Source: Denitrobaculum sp965225735 (GTDB taxonomy: Bacteria > Pseudomonadota > Alphaproteobacteria > Kiloniellales > Kiloniellaceae). From it: a stretch of DNA of 64,000 nt. The number at the start of each line of letters is the position of its first letter. The first letter of the stretch is position 1. The stretch covers positions 186,001-250,000 of the forward strand of contig CBDDBN010000026.1 of the NCBI GenBank assembly GCA_965225735.1, in the 5' to 3' direction. Positions 19,169 through 28,052 of the stretch are shown here, piece after piece. The position numbers and the translations under genes were made by a program. Below the pieces are notes generated by a model, which made no database searches, was not told the DNA's origin, and saw only the letters and a program-made list of their open reading frames with translations.

Positions 19169-19201
19169 AGCGGCAGTCGAAAGGCTGCCGCTCTTTTTTT
19201 T
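19169..19201 (+). terminator. Rho-independent terminator of orphan unit
   Basis: An 8-bp perfect stem AGCGGCAG / CTGCCGCT with loop TCGAAAGG is followed by CTTTTTTTT on the plus strand. The nearest plus-strand coding frame upstream is the 49-codon ORF, so the terminator belongs to that unit. Confidence 0.85.
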
Positions 19202-19277
19202 ATAACGACCTCGAGTCTGCATAGGTCTCGTCCCCCGATTTTCGGCTCTGTCATCGTGACTGGCTTTGGGCGAGCCC

Positions 19278-21257
19278 CTATTCCCCTTTCCTGATGGTCA
19301 ACGCCGGGTTATGGGCGAAGAAGTTGTGGGGCATGATGTGGACCGTTTTCCACTCCGTTGACATCACCGGCCAGTCCTCCATGCGGGGGATGTGGTGGAA
19401 GCCGGCTGTGAACCAGGTGACAATGTCCTGCCCAGCTAAGGGGCGGTCCGCCTTGACCCACTCTGCAAGCGTATCCGAGCCGTCCCCCTGCATGGGAAAA
19501 GCGCCCCCAGCATAACGTTGCGCCGGATCGTGCACGGTGTTCCACACACTGTATTCGATGTAAGCGTTGCGTTTCATCGGGGGGTCGTTCGCGAAATCGA
19601 AGGGGCCGTAGGCGACGCTGCCGTGGTGAATCATATAGCCGGGTGTGTGACCGAGCGGTCCTTTCCGATCCGGGTTCATCAGGTGGTAGTAGCGCGGCGA
19701 CTTCGCGCTGATCTGATAGCGGGCCTCAAGCTCCGTCTTTGGCATCTTGTGCTCGACCGTCCACATGGAGCGGCGCGGGCTGTCGGCCGCGACCTTGGCC
19801 GGCACGATCTCCATCACGCCGAAATTGTTCTTCGGCTGGTCGATGTCGAAGTCGAGACGGAAATTGAAATAGTGGTCGTGGAAAGGCGCCACCAGATGCG
19901 GCGCGATCAGCGTGCCGAAGCGACTGTCATCCGCCGCAGTCGCATCGTCCATCGATGTCGAGGCCACGCCCTTCACCGCATCCAGGCCCGTGGCGCCGAT
20001 CTTGATGTAGATCTCGCCGTTCTGCTTGAAGCGGTAGTCGATCAGGTAGTCGTAGTTGCCGACCTCGGAGGCAGAGCGGACCACCAGCTCCGTTTCGGGC
20101 CGTCCCTCCGCCGGTACAAAGTTCTCTTCGCTCTGGGCGAAGATCTCGAAATGGCGCCAGGCCGGATCGCCGATATTGCGCTCGAAAACACAGATGGCAC
20201 CCGGGATTTCGAAGGGTTGCCCCGCGTCGTCGTTAATCACCGCGGGCAGATAGGTCGCGTACTGGGGGCAATCGACGCCGGGCGTCAGCGGCGTCAGGAA
20301 CAGCCCGAAGCCGTACTCGCCGCTGTCCATGTAAGTGCGCCAGTACCAGCCTTGCCCCGGATCCATATAGGGAACGAAAACTTCCGAGAGATGGGCCTGG
20401 TAGAGCACCGAGCGCCAATCGCTGCCGTCGTTGACATCGATATTGGACAAGACCACGCCGGGCCGTTTGTCGATGCGGTAGCGAAAACGCCAGATATCCC
20501 ACTCGATCAAACTGCCCGTGACCTTGTAGTTGGCGCCATTGGGCTGCGAAAGCGCTGCCGGGCTGATCTCGGGACGCAGCGCCGTGCGCGCGGCAACCTC
20601 CTCTTCCGTATAGCCCCAGGCATCCTGCGGCAAGGGGATCGCCCCTTCGTCGACCACACGCAGCGCCTGCTTTGTGGCCAGATCGACCACGGCGAAGAGC
20701 CCTTCTATCGGCTTCGCGTAAAAGTTGGAACCCGTCGGGTTGACGTAGCAGGGCACCTTCATCAAGCGCGTGCCGCTATATTCTTCGGTGAAGAAATTGC
20801 CAGCTGTCAGAGGCAGGCAAAAGACATCATCGGGTGTCAGACCGCGTTTCTGGAGACCGGCCACCATATCGGGATGCCCAAGTGCGGCTTCCATGGCGCT
20901 GATAAACTCTGCGAAGAGTACCATGGGCTGACCACCCGCGGGTCCATGTTCATCGACAAAGCTGTCGGTGATGTTCACGATCGCGCTCTGGAAGCCGAGT
21001 GCGCTGCTGTAGTGCACCAGCGCCCTGCGGTCGAGCGCTTGCCCCTCGGACCAGGCGAGCACCTCAGCTTTGGAGGGCTCAACCAACTCAATCAATGGAT
21101 AGAGCGTCTGATCGTCAGCAAGCCCCTGCTCCCGCATGATCTCGCTGACCCGGGTGATTTCCTCGCCCGTGAGACCATCTAGCGGATGGGCCCATGTCGC
21201 GCCGCTTCCAAGTAGAGTTCCCAGAAATCCAACGATCAGTATATCTCTGAGCTTCAT
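19278..21257 (-). CDS. Periplasmic copper amine oxidase
   Basis: A 659-residue primary-amine oxidase that converts amines to aldehydes, ammonia and H2O2. A signal peptide (1-23, ending ATWAHP) directs export. The cofactor-forming tyrosine lies in NYDY (Tyr402, precursor of topaquinone), the catalytic base Asp in YMDSGEYG (Asp311), and copper ligands in HDH (460, 462) plus a later His in HHIPRMEDWPVM. Length matches bacterial members. GGGAGAG precedes the ATG. An NTF2-like gene lies 170 bp upstream on the same strand, and a TTAACATGTTAA palindrome sits 34 bp before the start. Confidence 0.92.
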   Translation of the reverse strand: MKLRDILIVGFLGTLLGSGATWAHPLDGLTGEEITRVSEIMREQGLADDQTLYPLIELVEPSKAEVLAWSEGQALDRRALVHYSSALGFQSAIVNITDSFVDEHGPAGGQPMVLFAEFISAMEAALGHPDMVAGLQKRGLTPDDVFCLPLTAGNFFTEEYSGTRLMKVPCYVNPTGSNFYAKPIEGLFAVVDLATKQALRVVDEGAIPLPQDAWGYTEEEVAARTALRPEISPAALSQPNGANYKVTGSLIEWDIWRFRYRIDKRPGVVLSNIDVNDGSDWRSVLYQAHLSEVFVPYMDPGQGWYWRTYMDSGEYGFGLFLTPLTPGVDCPQYATYLPAVINDDAGQPFEIPGAICVFERNIGDPAWRHFEIFAQSEENFVPAEGRPETELVVRSASEVGNYDYLIDYRFKQNGEIYIKIGATGLDAVKGVASTSMDDATAADDSRFGTLIAPHLVAPFHDHYFNFRLDFDIDQPKNNFGVMEIVPAKVAADSPRRSMWTVEHKMPKTELEARYQISAKSPRYYHLMNPDRKGPLGHTPGYMIHHGSVAYGPFDFANDPPMKRNAYIEYSVWNTVHDPAQRYAGGAFPMQGDGSDTLAEWVKADRPLAGQDIVTWFTAGFHHIPRMEDWPVMSTEWKTVHIMPHNFFAHNPALTIRKGE

Positions 21258-21290
21258 CGCACTCTCCCATGGGATACCGGCAGACAGCGA

Positions 21291-21302
21291 TTAACATGTT
21301 AA
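21291..21302. promoter_or_regulatory. Palindrome upstream of copper amine oxidase gene
   Basis: TTAACATGTTAA is a perfect 12-bp palindrome 34 bp upstream of the amine oxidase start. A second imperfect dyad with GAATTC at its centre lies about 40 bp farther upstream. An operator for an unknown regulator is possible; no regulator gene is adjacent. Confidence 0.3.
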
Positions 21303-21427
21303 CCGCGAACTTCATGTTATGCCCGTCGGAATGGAATTCCCATTGGAAAAACACTCCAACAGACGTCATGAATTGGAATCGACTGGAGGCACGAAAACTT
21401 CGTCAGAACCATGCGATTGAGTCGCAG

Positions 21428-21844
21428 CTAGACCTCACATGCCGTGAGAGCCGCGTAGGTATCGTAGTACTCTGTATGCTCGACAACCAGGTTGTTCCGT
21501 ATCCTCCAGACATCCACCTTCTGAATTTCCGACCTCTTCCCCGTCGCGTTGTTGATCCAGGCGGTCGCGCCCAAGGCGACCACCCTGTCAGCCTGCGCGA
21601 TGTACTCGTCAATGCGATAAAACTCCATCGTCCAGCCCTGAAGTAAGCCATCGAAGTAGCCTTTGACTTCTTCCTTCGAGTTGCAAGGCCGCGTGAATTC
21701 CATACCGCGCCGACCATTGGCCAGCGACCGCCATTGAACGTCCTCGGCCAGAATTTCGTTCCAGCCGCTGGGGTCGCCTTTGGTGTCGTGCCAGGCTTGG
21801 TAGGCTTTGCGCAGCAAAGCGACATTGGCTTCCTCTTGCGTCAC
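21428..21844 (-). CDS. NTF2-like / SnoaL-like protein
   Basis: A 138-residue cone-fold protein typical of the NTF2/SnoaL superfamily: an N-terminal helix (EEANVALLRKAYQAW), the WNEILAEDVQWRS strand, and closing strands with KVDVWRIRNNLVVEHTEYYD. Members are small enzymes or ligand-binding proteins; the role cannot be fixed. Translation starts at GTG 21844 after GAAGGGGGG. It is divergent from the PQQ dehydrogenase gene and lies upstream of the copper amine oxidase, perhaps in one transcript with it. Confidence 0.75.
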   Translation of the reverse strand: MTQEEANVALLRKAYQAWHDTKGDPSGWNEILAEDVQWRSLANGRRGMEFTRPCNSKEEVKGYFDGLLQGWTMEFYRIDEYIAQADRVVALGATAWINNATGKRSEIQKVDVWRIRNNLVVEHTEYYDTYAALTACEV

Positions 21845-22055
21845 GACGCCCCCCTTCGGTTGCTGGATTTATTGGACCTACGCAGTAGTAGCAGATTTAT
21901 CGAATGGCTGCAGCGGGTCCTGACTCTCCGGAGGCCACAACCAGCCGCGCTCTGATCTTTGCGCCCCAGAGTTGCACAGATTCGCGACCCGCCCTACCCT
22001 ATGGTCCTGAGTGCGCAGAAAGACGCCCAAAAAAACTCACCTGTGGGAGGATCCA

Positions 22056-24155
22056 TTGAAAAAGCTGCTTGCCACCACACTTGCATTGACCTTCGGTACG
22101 TTCGCCAGCGCCGCAACCGCACAGGACATTTCCGAGGACGCCATCCGCAAGGCCACCAGCGGAATCGACACCAAGGCGATCATCGGCAACGCCGCCGAGA
22201 CCAAGAACTGGCTGAACTACGGTCTCGACTACGCGGAGAGCCGCCACAGCAAGCTCACGCGCATCACGACGGAAAATGTCAGCGAGTTGGGCCTGGCCTG
22301 GTCGCACGGACTGAACTCCCGGCGCGGTGTCGAGGCCACCCCGATCGTGGTCGACGGTATCATGTACGTCACCGCCTCCTGGTCGGTGGTGCATGCGCTG
22401 GATGCGCTGACAGGCGAAGAGCTGTGGGTCTACGACCCCGAGGTGCCGCGGGACTACGCTTACAAGGGTTGCTGCGACGTGGTGAACCGGGGCGTAGCGC
22501 TTTATCAAGGCAAGGTTTTTGTCGGCGCTTACGACGGTTTCCTTCATGCCATCGATGCCGCCACCGGCAAGCGGCTCTGGAAGGTGGACACCATCGAGAA
22601 CCGCGAGATGTCCTACACCATCACCGGCGCGCCGCGCGTGATCAACGGCAAGGTGATCATCGGCAATGGCGGCGCCGAGTTCGGCGTGCGCGGCTATGTC
22701 AGCGCTTATGATGCCGCGACGGGCGATCAGACATGGCGTTGGTACGTCGTGCCCGGGGACCCATCCAAACCCTTTGAGGATGCTTCTATGGAAGCCGCGG
22801 CAAAGACCTGGGATCCGGCCGGCGAATGGTGGAAGGCCGGCGGCGGCGGCACGATCTGGGACGCCATGGCTTACGACCCGGAACTCAATCTACTCTATGT
22901 GGGCACGGGTAACGGCAGCCCCTGGAACCGTCACCTGCGCAGCCCGGCTGGCGGCGACAACCTCTATCTGGCCAGTATCGTCGCGCTCGATCCCGAAACC
23001 GGCGAGTATCAGTGGCACTATCAGAACACGCCGGGCGACACCTGGGACTACACCTCGACTCAGCACATTATCCTGGCCGACCTGGAAATCGGCGGCGAAG
23101 AGCGCAAGGTCCTTATGCAGGCGCCGAAGAACGGCTTCTTCTATGTCATCGACCGGACCGACGGCAGCTTCATCTCCGCCGAACCTTTCGTAAAGGTGAC
23201 CTGGGCCACAGGTTATGACGAAAACGGGCGGCCGATCGAAGCGGAGGGCGCGCGTTCAATCTCCGAACCCTGGGAGACGGTGCCCTCGGCCTACGGCGCC
23301 CACAATTGGCATCCCATGAGCTTCAATCCGGAGACCGGCCTGGTCTACATCCCTGCGCAGGGCGTTCCGCTGGTGCAACAGCAGGATCCGGCGTGGGAGC
23401 TGAACCAGCACAAGCCCGGCTCGGTCATGTCCGGGCTCGGCTGGAACTTGGGCTATCTCTTCAACACCGTCGCGCCGGAGGCCACGCCCTTCGGTCACCT
23501 GCTGGCCTGGGATCCGGTCGCGCAGAAAGAAGCTTGGCGCGCTGAGTATGTCTCGCCCTGGAACGGCGGCACTCTGACCACTGCCAGCAATTTGGTCTTC
23601 CAGGGCACAGCAGACGGGCGCTTCATCGCTTACAACGCAGCCAACGGCGAAGTGTTGTGGCAGACGCCGGTCGGCTCCGGCGTCGTCGCGGCGCCAGCAA
23701 CCTGGGAGCACGAGGGCGAACAATACGTCAGCATCGCAGTCGGCTGGGGCGGCGTTTATGGCATGCTGCAGCGGGCGACCGACAAGACCGGTCCGGGACG
23801 CGTCTACACCTTCAAGCTAGGCGGCAAAGCAGCTGCGCCGGAGTTTGTACAATACGACGCCAAGACGCTGGTGGCCGACGTCCCTTACAGCCCGGACGAC
23901 GTCGGTCCAGGCGCGGCGCTCTACGTCGCCAACTGTCTCTTCTGCCACGGCGTGCCGGGCGTCAACAACGGCGGCAACGTGAAGAACCTTGGTTACAGTG
24001 ACGTGGAGACTTTGAAGAACGCTGCAAGCATCGTCCTGACCGGAGCGCTGGAAGAACGCGGCATGCCGAACTTCGCAGGCAAGCTGAGCGAAGAAGAGAT
24101 CACGAAGATCGTCGCTTTCATCCAAGGGACAGCCGACGCCGTCAGACCGAAGTAG
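22056..24155 (+). CDS. PQQ-dependent alcohol dehydrogenase with C-terminal cytochrome c
   Basis: A quinohemoprotein of about 699 residues. A signal peptide (LALTFGTFASAATAQ) exports it. The eight-bladed propeller contains the adjacent cysteines of GCC (139-140), which form the ring disulfide over PQQ, and the catalytic Asp331 in GDTWDYTS. The residue two after that Asp is Thr, not the Asp that marks lanthanide enzymes, so calcium use is likely. A cytochrome c domain follows with C627-LF-CH and an axial Met candidate in ERGMPNFAG. TTG at 22056 is chosen because GGGAGG precedes it; the upstream GTG lacks a ribosome site. Confidence 0.9.
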   Translation: MKKLLATTLALTFGTFASAATAQDISEDAIRKATSGIDTKAIIGNAAETKNWLNYGLDYAESRHSKLTRITTENVSELGLAWSHGLNSRRGVEATPIVVDGIMYVTASWSVVHALDALTGEELWVYDPEVPRDYAYKGCCDVVNRGVALYQGKVFVGAYDGFLHAIDAATGKRLWKVDTIENREMSYTITGAPRVINGKVIIGNGGAEFGVRGYVSAYDAATGDQTWRWYVVPGDPSKPFEDASMEAAAKTWDPAGEWWKAGGGGTIWDAMAYDPELNLLYVGTGNGSPWNRHLRSPAGGDNLYLASIVALDPETGEYQWHYQNTPGDTWDYTSTQHIILADLEIGGEERKVLMQAPKNGFFYVIDRTDGSFISAEPFVKVTWATGYDENGRPIEAEGARSISEPWETVPSAYGAHNWHPMSFNPETGLVYIPAQGVPLVQQQDPAWELNQHKPGSVMSGLGWNLGYLFNTVAPEATPFGHLLAWDPVAQKEAWRAEYVSPWNGGTLTTASNLVFQGTADGRFIAYNAANGEVLWQTPVGSGVVAAPATWEHEGEQYVSIAVGWGGVYGMLQRATDKTGPGRVYTFKLGGKAAAPEFVQYDAKTLVADVPYSPDDVGPGAALYVANCLFCHGVPGVNNGGNVKNLGYSDVETLKNAASIVLTGALEERGMPNFAGKLSEEEITKIVAFIQGTADAVRPK

Positions 24156-24368
24156 AGGCCTGATTGGTCAGATTATTCGTATTCAAGGTGCCTCGGCCTA
24201 TCGGAACAAATCTCCAAGCAGGAAGTAAGGGAAGTCCCTAATTTATCCGCCTGCCAATTTTTGGCACTATAGGCCGCGTCACCTCAACGCAGAAGCGCGG
24301 CACGGCGGCCGCGGCGCGAAGAGGCCGACAGCAAAATGGTTTTTCATGTTAGCCCCCTAATTTTCTCG

Positions 24369-24397
24369 AGCCCGCCTGATTGGCGGGCTTCTTTTTT
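24369..24397 (+). terminator. Rho-independent terminator downstream of PQQ dehydrogenase
   Basis: AGCCCGCC / GGCGGGCT with a 5-nt loop, then TCTTTTTT. It lies 214 bp past the dehydrogenase stop. The rest of 24156-24579 holds no supported gene apart from this hairpin and the inverted repeat at 24513. Confidence 0.8.
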
Positions 24398-24512
24398 GGA
24401 GGGCACGAATTTTTGGGCGGATGGCGTAAGCTACAATCAGCTTTCCGACACCGTTGAAGGCGGCGCGAACTGACTTTTCCCGGCGCCCGCATCACAAACA
24501 CCTCTGTTTCAT

Positions 24513-24555
24513 CCTGCACCTCGAGGCCGATCTCTTGCCGGCCTCGAGGTGCAGG
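24513..24555. repeat. Perfect 16-bp inverted repeat
   Basis: CCTGCACCTCGAGGCC (24513-24528) and its exact reverse complement (24540-24555) flank an 11-nt spacer. It lies 25 bp beyond the stop of the acyltransferase gene on the minus strand. Neither strand shows a T-run after it, so it is not a standard terminator; an RNA-stabilising hairpin or a protein-binding site is possible. Confidence 0.75.
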
Positions 24556-24579
24556 CGAGTTAATGCCTGTTCTAAAGCG

Positions 24580-25923
24580 TCACGGTTTCTTCGGAGCTTT
24601 TTGCGCCTTGTAAGCCGCAAACAGTTCCTCGACACCGACCCCGGCAATGGTCATGCCCTTGAAGTTGCAGTTACGCGTGATCTCGACGTCGGCGAGGTTG
24701 ATGTTGTCGAACCGCGCACTGGCCAGGTTGATGTCCGCGAATTTCGTGCCGGCCATGTTTGCGTTCTCGAAGGCGGCCCCTTGCAGCGACACATCGTTGA
24801 AGGCTGCCCCGCTGAGATCGGCGTCCGTGAAGAGCTTTTCGGAACCGGCGCTTCCGTCAGCAGCATCCAATCTGCGACGACCGCTGTGATCGTAGGGCTT
24901 AAGCCTGCCACCCAGCTGCCCCATCAACTGCGACACGGGCAATTCGCCGCCGGTGACCCAAGCTCCGAAGTCAATTTCCACTGGCGTAACATCGCCGCCG
25001 ACACCGACCAGCATCCTCCGCTGACGTGCTTTGCAAACGAGGCTGTGCAGGGTGCCGCCGCCACGCGTATAGCTGTGCGCAAAAACCGGCGAGCGGGAGG
25101 CATTGAGCTGAAAGAACAAGTCCTCAGGCGACGGCGGTTCCGGTAGCCACGCCTCCAAAGCTGGGAGCCGCCGGTAAGAACTTGGGTTGCGGCGGTTCTG
25201 ATCCTGTAGCTCCTGCGACTGAAAGTGGTTGGTGCAGGCCAGCGCCCTGCCTTCGCGTACCACGATCCCTGCGGGCGAGGCTTCGACGACGGCGGCCGCA
25301 CCTTTCGCATCGAGGATAGAGTAATTGAAGCCGAGCCCGTGCGGCAGACGCTTCGCGAGATCCACAGCCTCGGCAGTCGTCGCGCATTGGTCCAACAAGA
25401 TGCGAACGATCAAGATACAGACGAGCCCGGGCTGCCAATTGGCCTCATTCACGTAATGCAGGCCCACGCAAAGGCCATGCTCGTTCATGCCGTCGTCACG
25501 CCCGGTAAAGCGGTCCGAAAAGCCGATGCTTGCGTTCACGCCCTCAGGCTGAATGGCGAGCAGCAGTCGGTCGTAGCGCTTGGGCGAAAAATCGTAATTG
25601 CGGCCGTAGAGACCCTCCGCCATCACCGCCGAGCAACCGCGCTTGGGATAGCGCAGACGGCCGTTGGAGAATTCGGCCACCGCACGCTCGAGAGAAATTT
25701 CCAGGCCCTCGGCGAGGCCGTGCAGCTCCTCCCAGATGTTGGGTGCATAGCTCTTCAGCGCCGCCTCGGCATTCTTCAGACTAAAGGCAAAAGGGCGGCG
25801 TTCTTTGCGGCGCTTGAAGGCGCGGCCGCGCGGCGTCTTGCGGAATCCTTCCGCGACCTGCCGCCCAACCTCATAGGAACTGCCTCTACAGGCCAGCACC
25901 TCAACGCTCCACGATGAACCCAT
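24580..25923 (-). CDS. C45-family Ntn acyltransferase/peptidase with pentapeptide-repeat tail
   Basis: A 447-residue protein. Residues about 1-345 match the acyl-CoA:6-aminopenicillanate acyltransferase / C45 peptidase family. Cys97 in KRGCSAV would become the N-terminal nucleophile after self-cleavage at Gly-Cys, and GRNYDFSP and MNEHGLCVGLHYV are family landmarks. Residues about 365-415 form pentapeptide repeats of A(D/N)LxX type (LSGAAF, LQGAAF, MAGTKF, LASARF), a right-handed beta-helix. No signal peptide is seen. The substrate is unknown; relatives act on amide bonds of small acylated amines. The fusion to pentapeptide repeats is unusual. Confidence 0.82.
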   Translation of the reverse strand: MGSSWSVEVLACRGSSYEVGRQVAEGFRKTPRGRAFKRRKERRPFAFSLKNAEAALKSYAPNIWEELHGLAEGLEISLERAVAEFSNGRLRYPKRGCSAVMAEGLYGRNYDFSPKRYDRLLLAIQPEGVNASIGFSDRFTGRDDGMNEHGLCVGLHYVNEANWQPGLVCILIVRILLDQCATTAEAVDLAKRLPHGLGFNYSILDAKGAAAVVEASPAGIVVREGRALACTNHFQSQELQDQNRRNPSSYRRLPALEAWLPEPPSPEDLFFQLNASRSPVFAHSYTRGGGTLHSLVCKARQRRMLVGVGGDVTPVEIDFGAWVTGGELPVSQLMGQLGGRLKPYDHSGRRRLDAADGSAGSEKLFTDADLSGAAFNDVSLQGAAFENANMAGTKFADINLASARFDNINLADVEITRNCNFKGMTIAGVGVEELFAAYKAQKAPKKP

Positions 25924-26060
25924 CGTTACCGCTCTACCTAACCGAAGTTGCCTAAGCCAAGCGCGTGATCTTCAAGAGAGATACTACAGCGATCCGCAGG
26001 TCAACCCAAGCCGGCCGGACATCAAATGCGCAATAATCGGTAAAGACTGGGTTCTCCGCG

Positions 26061-27368
26061 TCACCCAAGGACTGAGAAGCTCGATTCTTGATTGACCGGG
26101 CGTTTGCGGGAGTAAAAGCCCACGTCGATGTCACGTTCGATATAGGGCAGAGTGAAGCGCAGGGGCTCCGCGTCGTGATCCTTTCCGCCTTCGCAGTAGT
26201 CGACCAACGCGGCCATCATCTTGCCTGCGATCGGCGCGTTTTTGTACTGGTTGCCAGAGGTGCCGCAGGCCATATAGAAGCCCTCGAGCGATGATTTGTC
26301 ATAGATCGGAATCCAATCGGTCGAGGCATCGTAGAGGTCGACCACTCCCCGGGTCTTGCTGGGGATTTTGAGGCTCGGCACCCGCTGAGCATAGCGCATC
26401 GCCTGCGTGGTCCACTGGTCGGAAAAGTTGCGGTCGTAGTCGCGATCGTCCTCGACCCACTGGTGCGTGTCACAGGGGGGATCCTCGCTGCCGACCAGAA
26501 TGTGGTTGCCATGCTCCGGCCGGCAGTAGCAGGCGATGTCGCTGTCCGAGACGATGGTGCCGTCGGCTTCGAAGTTGAAGCCCTCGGGTGCGGGCACATG
26601 CACGACCTCTTGACGCAATGGCCGCGTTTCGATGGTCATGTCATCGAGCACGCCGGCCATGCGGTTGATGATCGATGAACCCGGCCCGGCCACATTGATT
26701 ACGACTGGTGCATGGATCTCCTCGCCATCGGCCAGCTTGACACCGCGCACCTTGCCGCCCTCGCTGAGGATCTCGGCAACCTCGACACCCAGGCGGAAGT
26801 TTGCGCCGTGCAACCGCGCCGCGTCCGCCAGGTTCTGCGAGGAAAGCGCCGGGTCGGTGACATAGCCGGCCTTGGGCCAAAAGACACCGCCGCCAAGCTG
26901 GCTGTCGTTGGGCTGTCCGAAAGACGGGTCGTCCGTCAGTTTCGCCGGGGCATAACTATCCAGCGAATAGATCGGCAGTTTTTCAGTGATGCGTTCCGGC
27001 GACCACTCCTCAAAGGGGCAGTCGAGCGCGGCGCTGTTCTCCATATGCCTGACTAGATGACCATTGCCATCGGTTTTCATGACCAGGCAGCCAACTTCCA
27101 GGAATTTCGCCAGATTAGCGTCAGCTGAAAGACCGAGATAATCCGCCCAATCCCGCCAGTAGTGATAGCCTTCCCACGCGAAGGCGGTACCGTCGAAAGT
27201 GGAGTAGTGCATGCGGATAATGGCGCAGGAGCCAGCCGTCGAGCCGTGACCGATCTGCCGGTTCCGGTCGAGCGACAGGGTTTTCCAACCGGCCTTCGCC
27301 ATCTCGAAGGCAACGGCAGTACCGATCACGCCGGTTCCGATAATGATTGCATCCGGTGATTGACTCAT
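26061..27368 (-). CDS. FAD-dependent oxidoreductase (DAO family, sarcosine-oxidase-like)
   Basis: A 435-residue flavoenzyme of the D-amino-acid-oxidase fold. The N-terminal AIIIGTGVIGTAVAFEMA (about 7-24) is the FAD Rossmann motif, SLDRNRQIGHGSTAGSC follows, and the C-terminal part has ACGTSGNQYKNAPIAGK. Relatives oxidise N-methylated or secondary amines. It is the last gene of a four-gene operon: its ATG overlaps the TetR stop by 4 bp, downstream of the MttB homologue and dimethylglycine dehydrogenase, so a demethylation step on sarcosine or a related amine is the likely role. Confidence 0.85.
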   Translation of the reverse strand: MSQSPDAIIIGTGVIGTAVAFEMAKAGWKTLSLDRNRQIGHGSTAGSCAIIRMHYSTFDGTAFAWEGYHYWRDWADYLGLSADANLAKFLEVGCLVMKTDGNGHLVRHMENSAALDCPFEEWSPERITEKLPIYSLDSYAPAKLTDDPSFGQPNDSQLGGGVFWPKAGYVTDPALSSQNLADAARLHGANFRLGVEVAEILSEGGKVRGVKLADGEEIHAPVVINVAGPGSSIINRMAGVLDDMTIETRPLRQEVVHVPAPEGFNFEADGTIVSDSDIACYCRPEHGNHILVGSEDPPCDTHQWVEDDRDYDRNFSDQWTTQAMRYAQRVPSLKIPSKTRGVVDLYDASTDWIPIYDKSSLEGFYMACGTSGNQYKNAPIAGKMMAALVDYCEGGKDHDAEPLRFTLPYIERDIDVGFYSRKRPVNQESSFSVLG

Positions 27369-28048
27369 GAGGTCATCCTTTCCTCAACCGATTTTGCGAA
27401 GGCCTTAAAGTCCCGGATCTCCTTGGGCCGCCCCTTCTTCCCGGTGAAGGCGACCAGATAATCGGGGAGTAGTTTCAGGCGTTCACTCATATCTTCCTTC
27501 AGGTCGGCCGAGTTGTAGCCGAGCTGCATGTAATAGAGGGTCCGCGCACGGGCGAGGGACTCCCTTTGGGGATAGCCGAAGCGACGGAACATGGCCTCCA
27601 GAGCGCCGATCCGGGCGCTATCTGACCGGTCCAGAACGGTCCGCACCTTGCCCGAGCGCCGCGCCCATTCGCGCACCGCGAAGTCGAGCGCATTGTTAAA
27701 AAGGGTCGCGTCGACCGAGCAACGAAAGACGTTACAGACCGCCTCGGTGATGGTTTCGGCCGGCGCCTTCGACTGTCCGATCAGGGCGGCCGTATTGGTC
27801 TGTTCCCACTGCTCGAGCAGAGCATCGAGCAAATCCTGCCGGCTCTTGAAGTACCAGTAGAAGCTCGAGCGCGAGACGCCGAGCCGATCACCGATAGTCA
27901 GCACCTTGACCTGCTCGACACCGTCGCTGACCAACAGGTCCATGGCCACATTCAGCCAATCCTGCCGCATGACCTTGACGTTACCCGGCAGACTTTCGCT
28001 CTGGTTAACACCCTGCGTCGGCAGGGGCGTGACTTTAGCAGACGACAT
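27365..28048 (-). CDS. TetR-family regulator of the methylated-amine operon
   Basis: A 227-residue regulator with an N-terminal TetR helix-turn-helix (about 30-75: VLTIGDRLGVSRSSFYWYFKSRQDLLDALL) and an all-helical ligand domain. The frame is open 300 bp further upstream inside the neighbouring gene, but ATG 28048 with GGAGAG at 8-nt spacing is the true start. It lies 4 bp after the MttB stop and overlaps the next gene. A regulator embedded in the operon it controls is common; the palindrome at 32091 before the first gene is its probable operator. Confidence 0.88.
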   Translation of the reverse strand: MSSAKVTPLPTQGVNQSESLPGNVKVMRQDWLNVAMDLLVSDGVEQVKVLTIGDRLGVSRSSFYWYFKSRQDLLDALLEQWEQTNTAALIGQSKAPAETITEAVCNVFRCSVDATLFNNALDFAVREWARRSGKVRTVLDRSDSARIGALEAMFRRFGYPQRESLARARTLYYMQLGYNSADLKEDMSERLKLLPDYLVAFTGKKGRPKEIRDFKAFAKSVEERMTS

Positions 28049-28052
28049 AGCT

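Larger units (their letters stand above)
18833..19201 (+). ncRNA. Candidate short structured transcript
   Basis: The span between the promoter at 18798 and the terminator at 19169 would give an RNA of about 370 nt. It contains a 49-codon ORF and, after its stop, nested inverted repeats: GCTTCACT (19041-19048) can pair with AGTGAAGC (19106-19113), and inside that CTGTGTC (19047-19053) with GACACAG (19073-19079). The arms compete for two bases, so the outer helix would be 6-8 bp. It could be a dual-function small RNA or an mRNA with a structured 3' region. No known RNA family is recognised. Confidence 0.4.

Noticed and set aside
19518..21182. 554-codon open frame on the plus strand
   Set aside because: Antisense shadow of the copper amine oxidase; low-complexity basic and acidic composition and no ribosome site.
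24336..24473. 45-codon plus-strand frame
   Set aside because: It runs straight through the terminator hairpin at 24369 and has no ribosome site.
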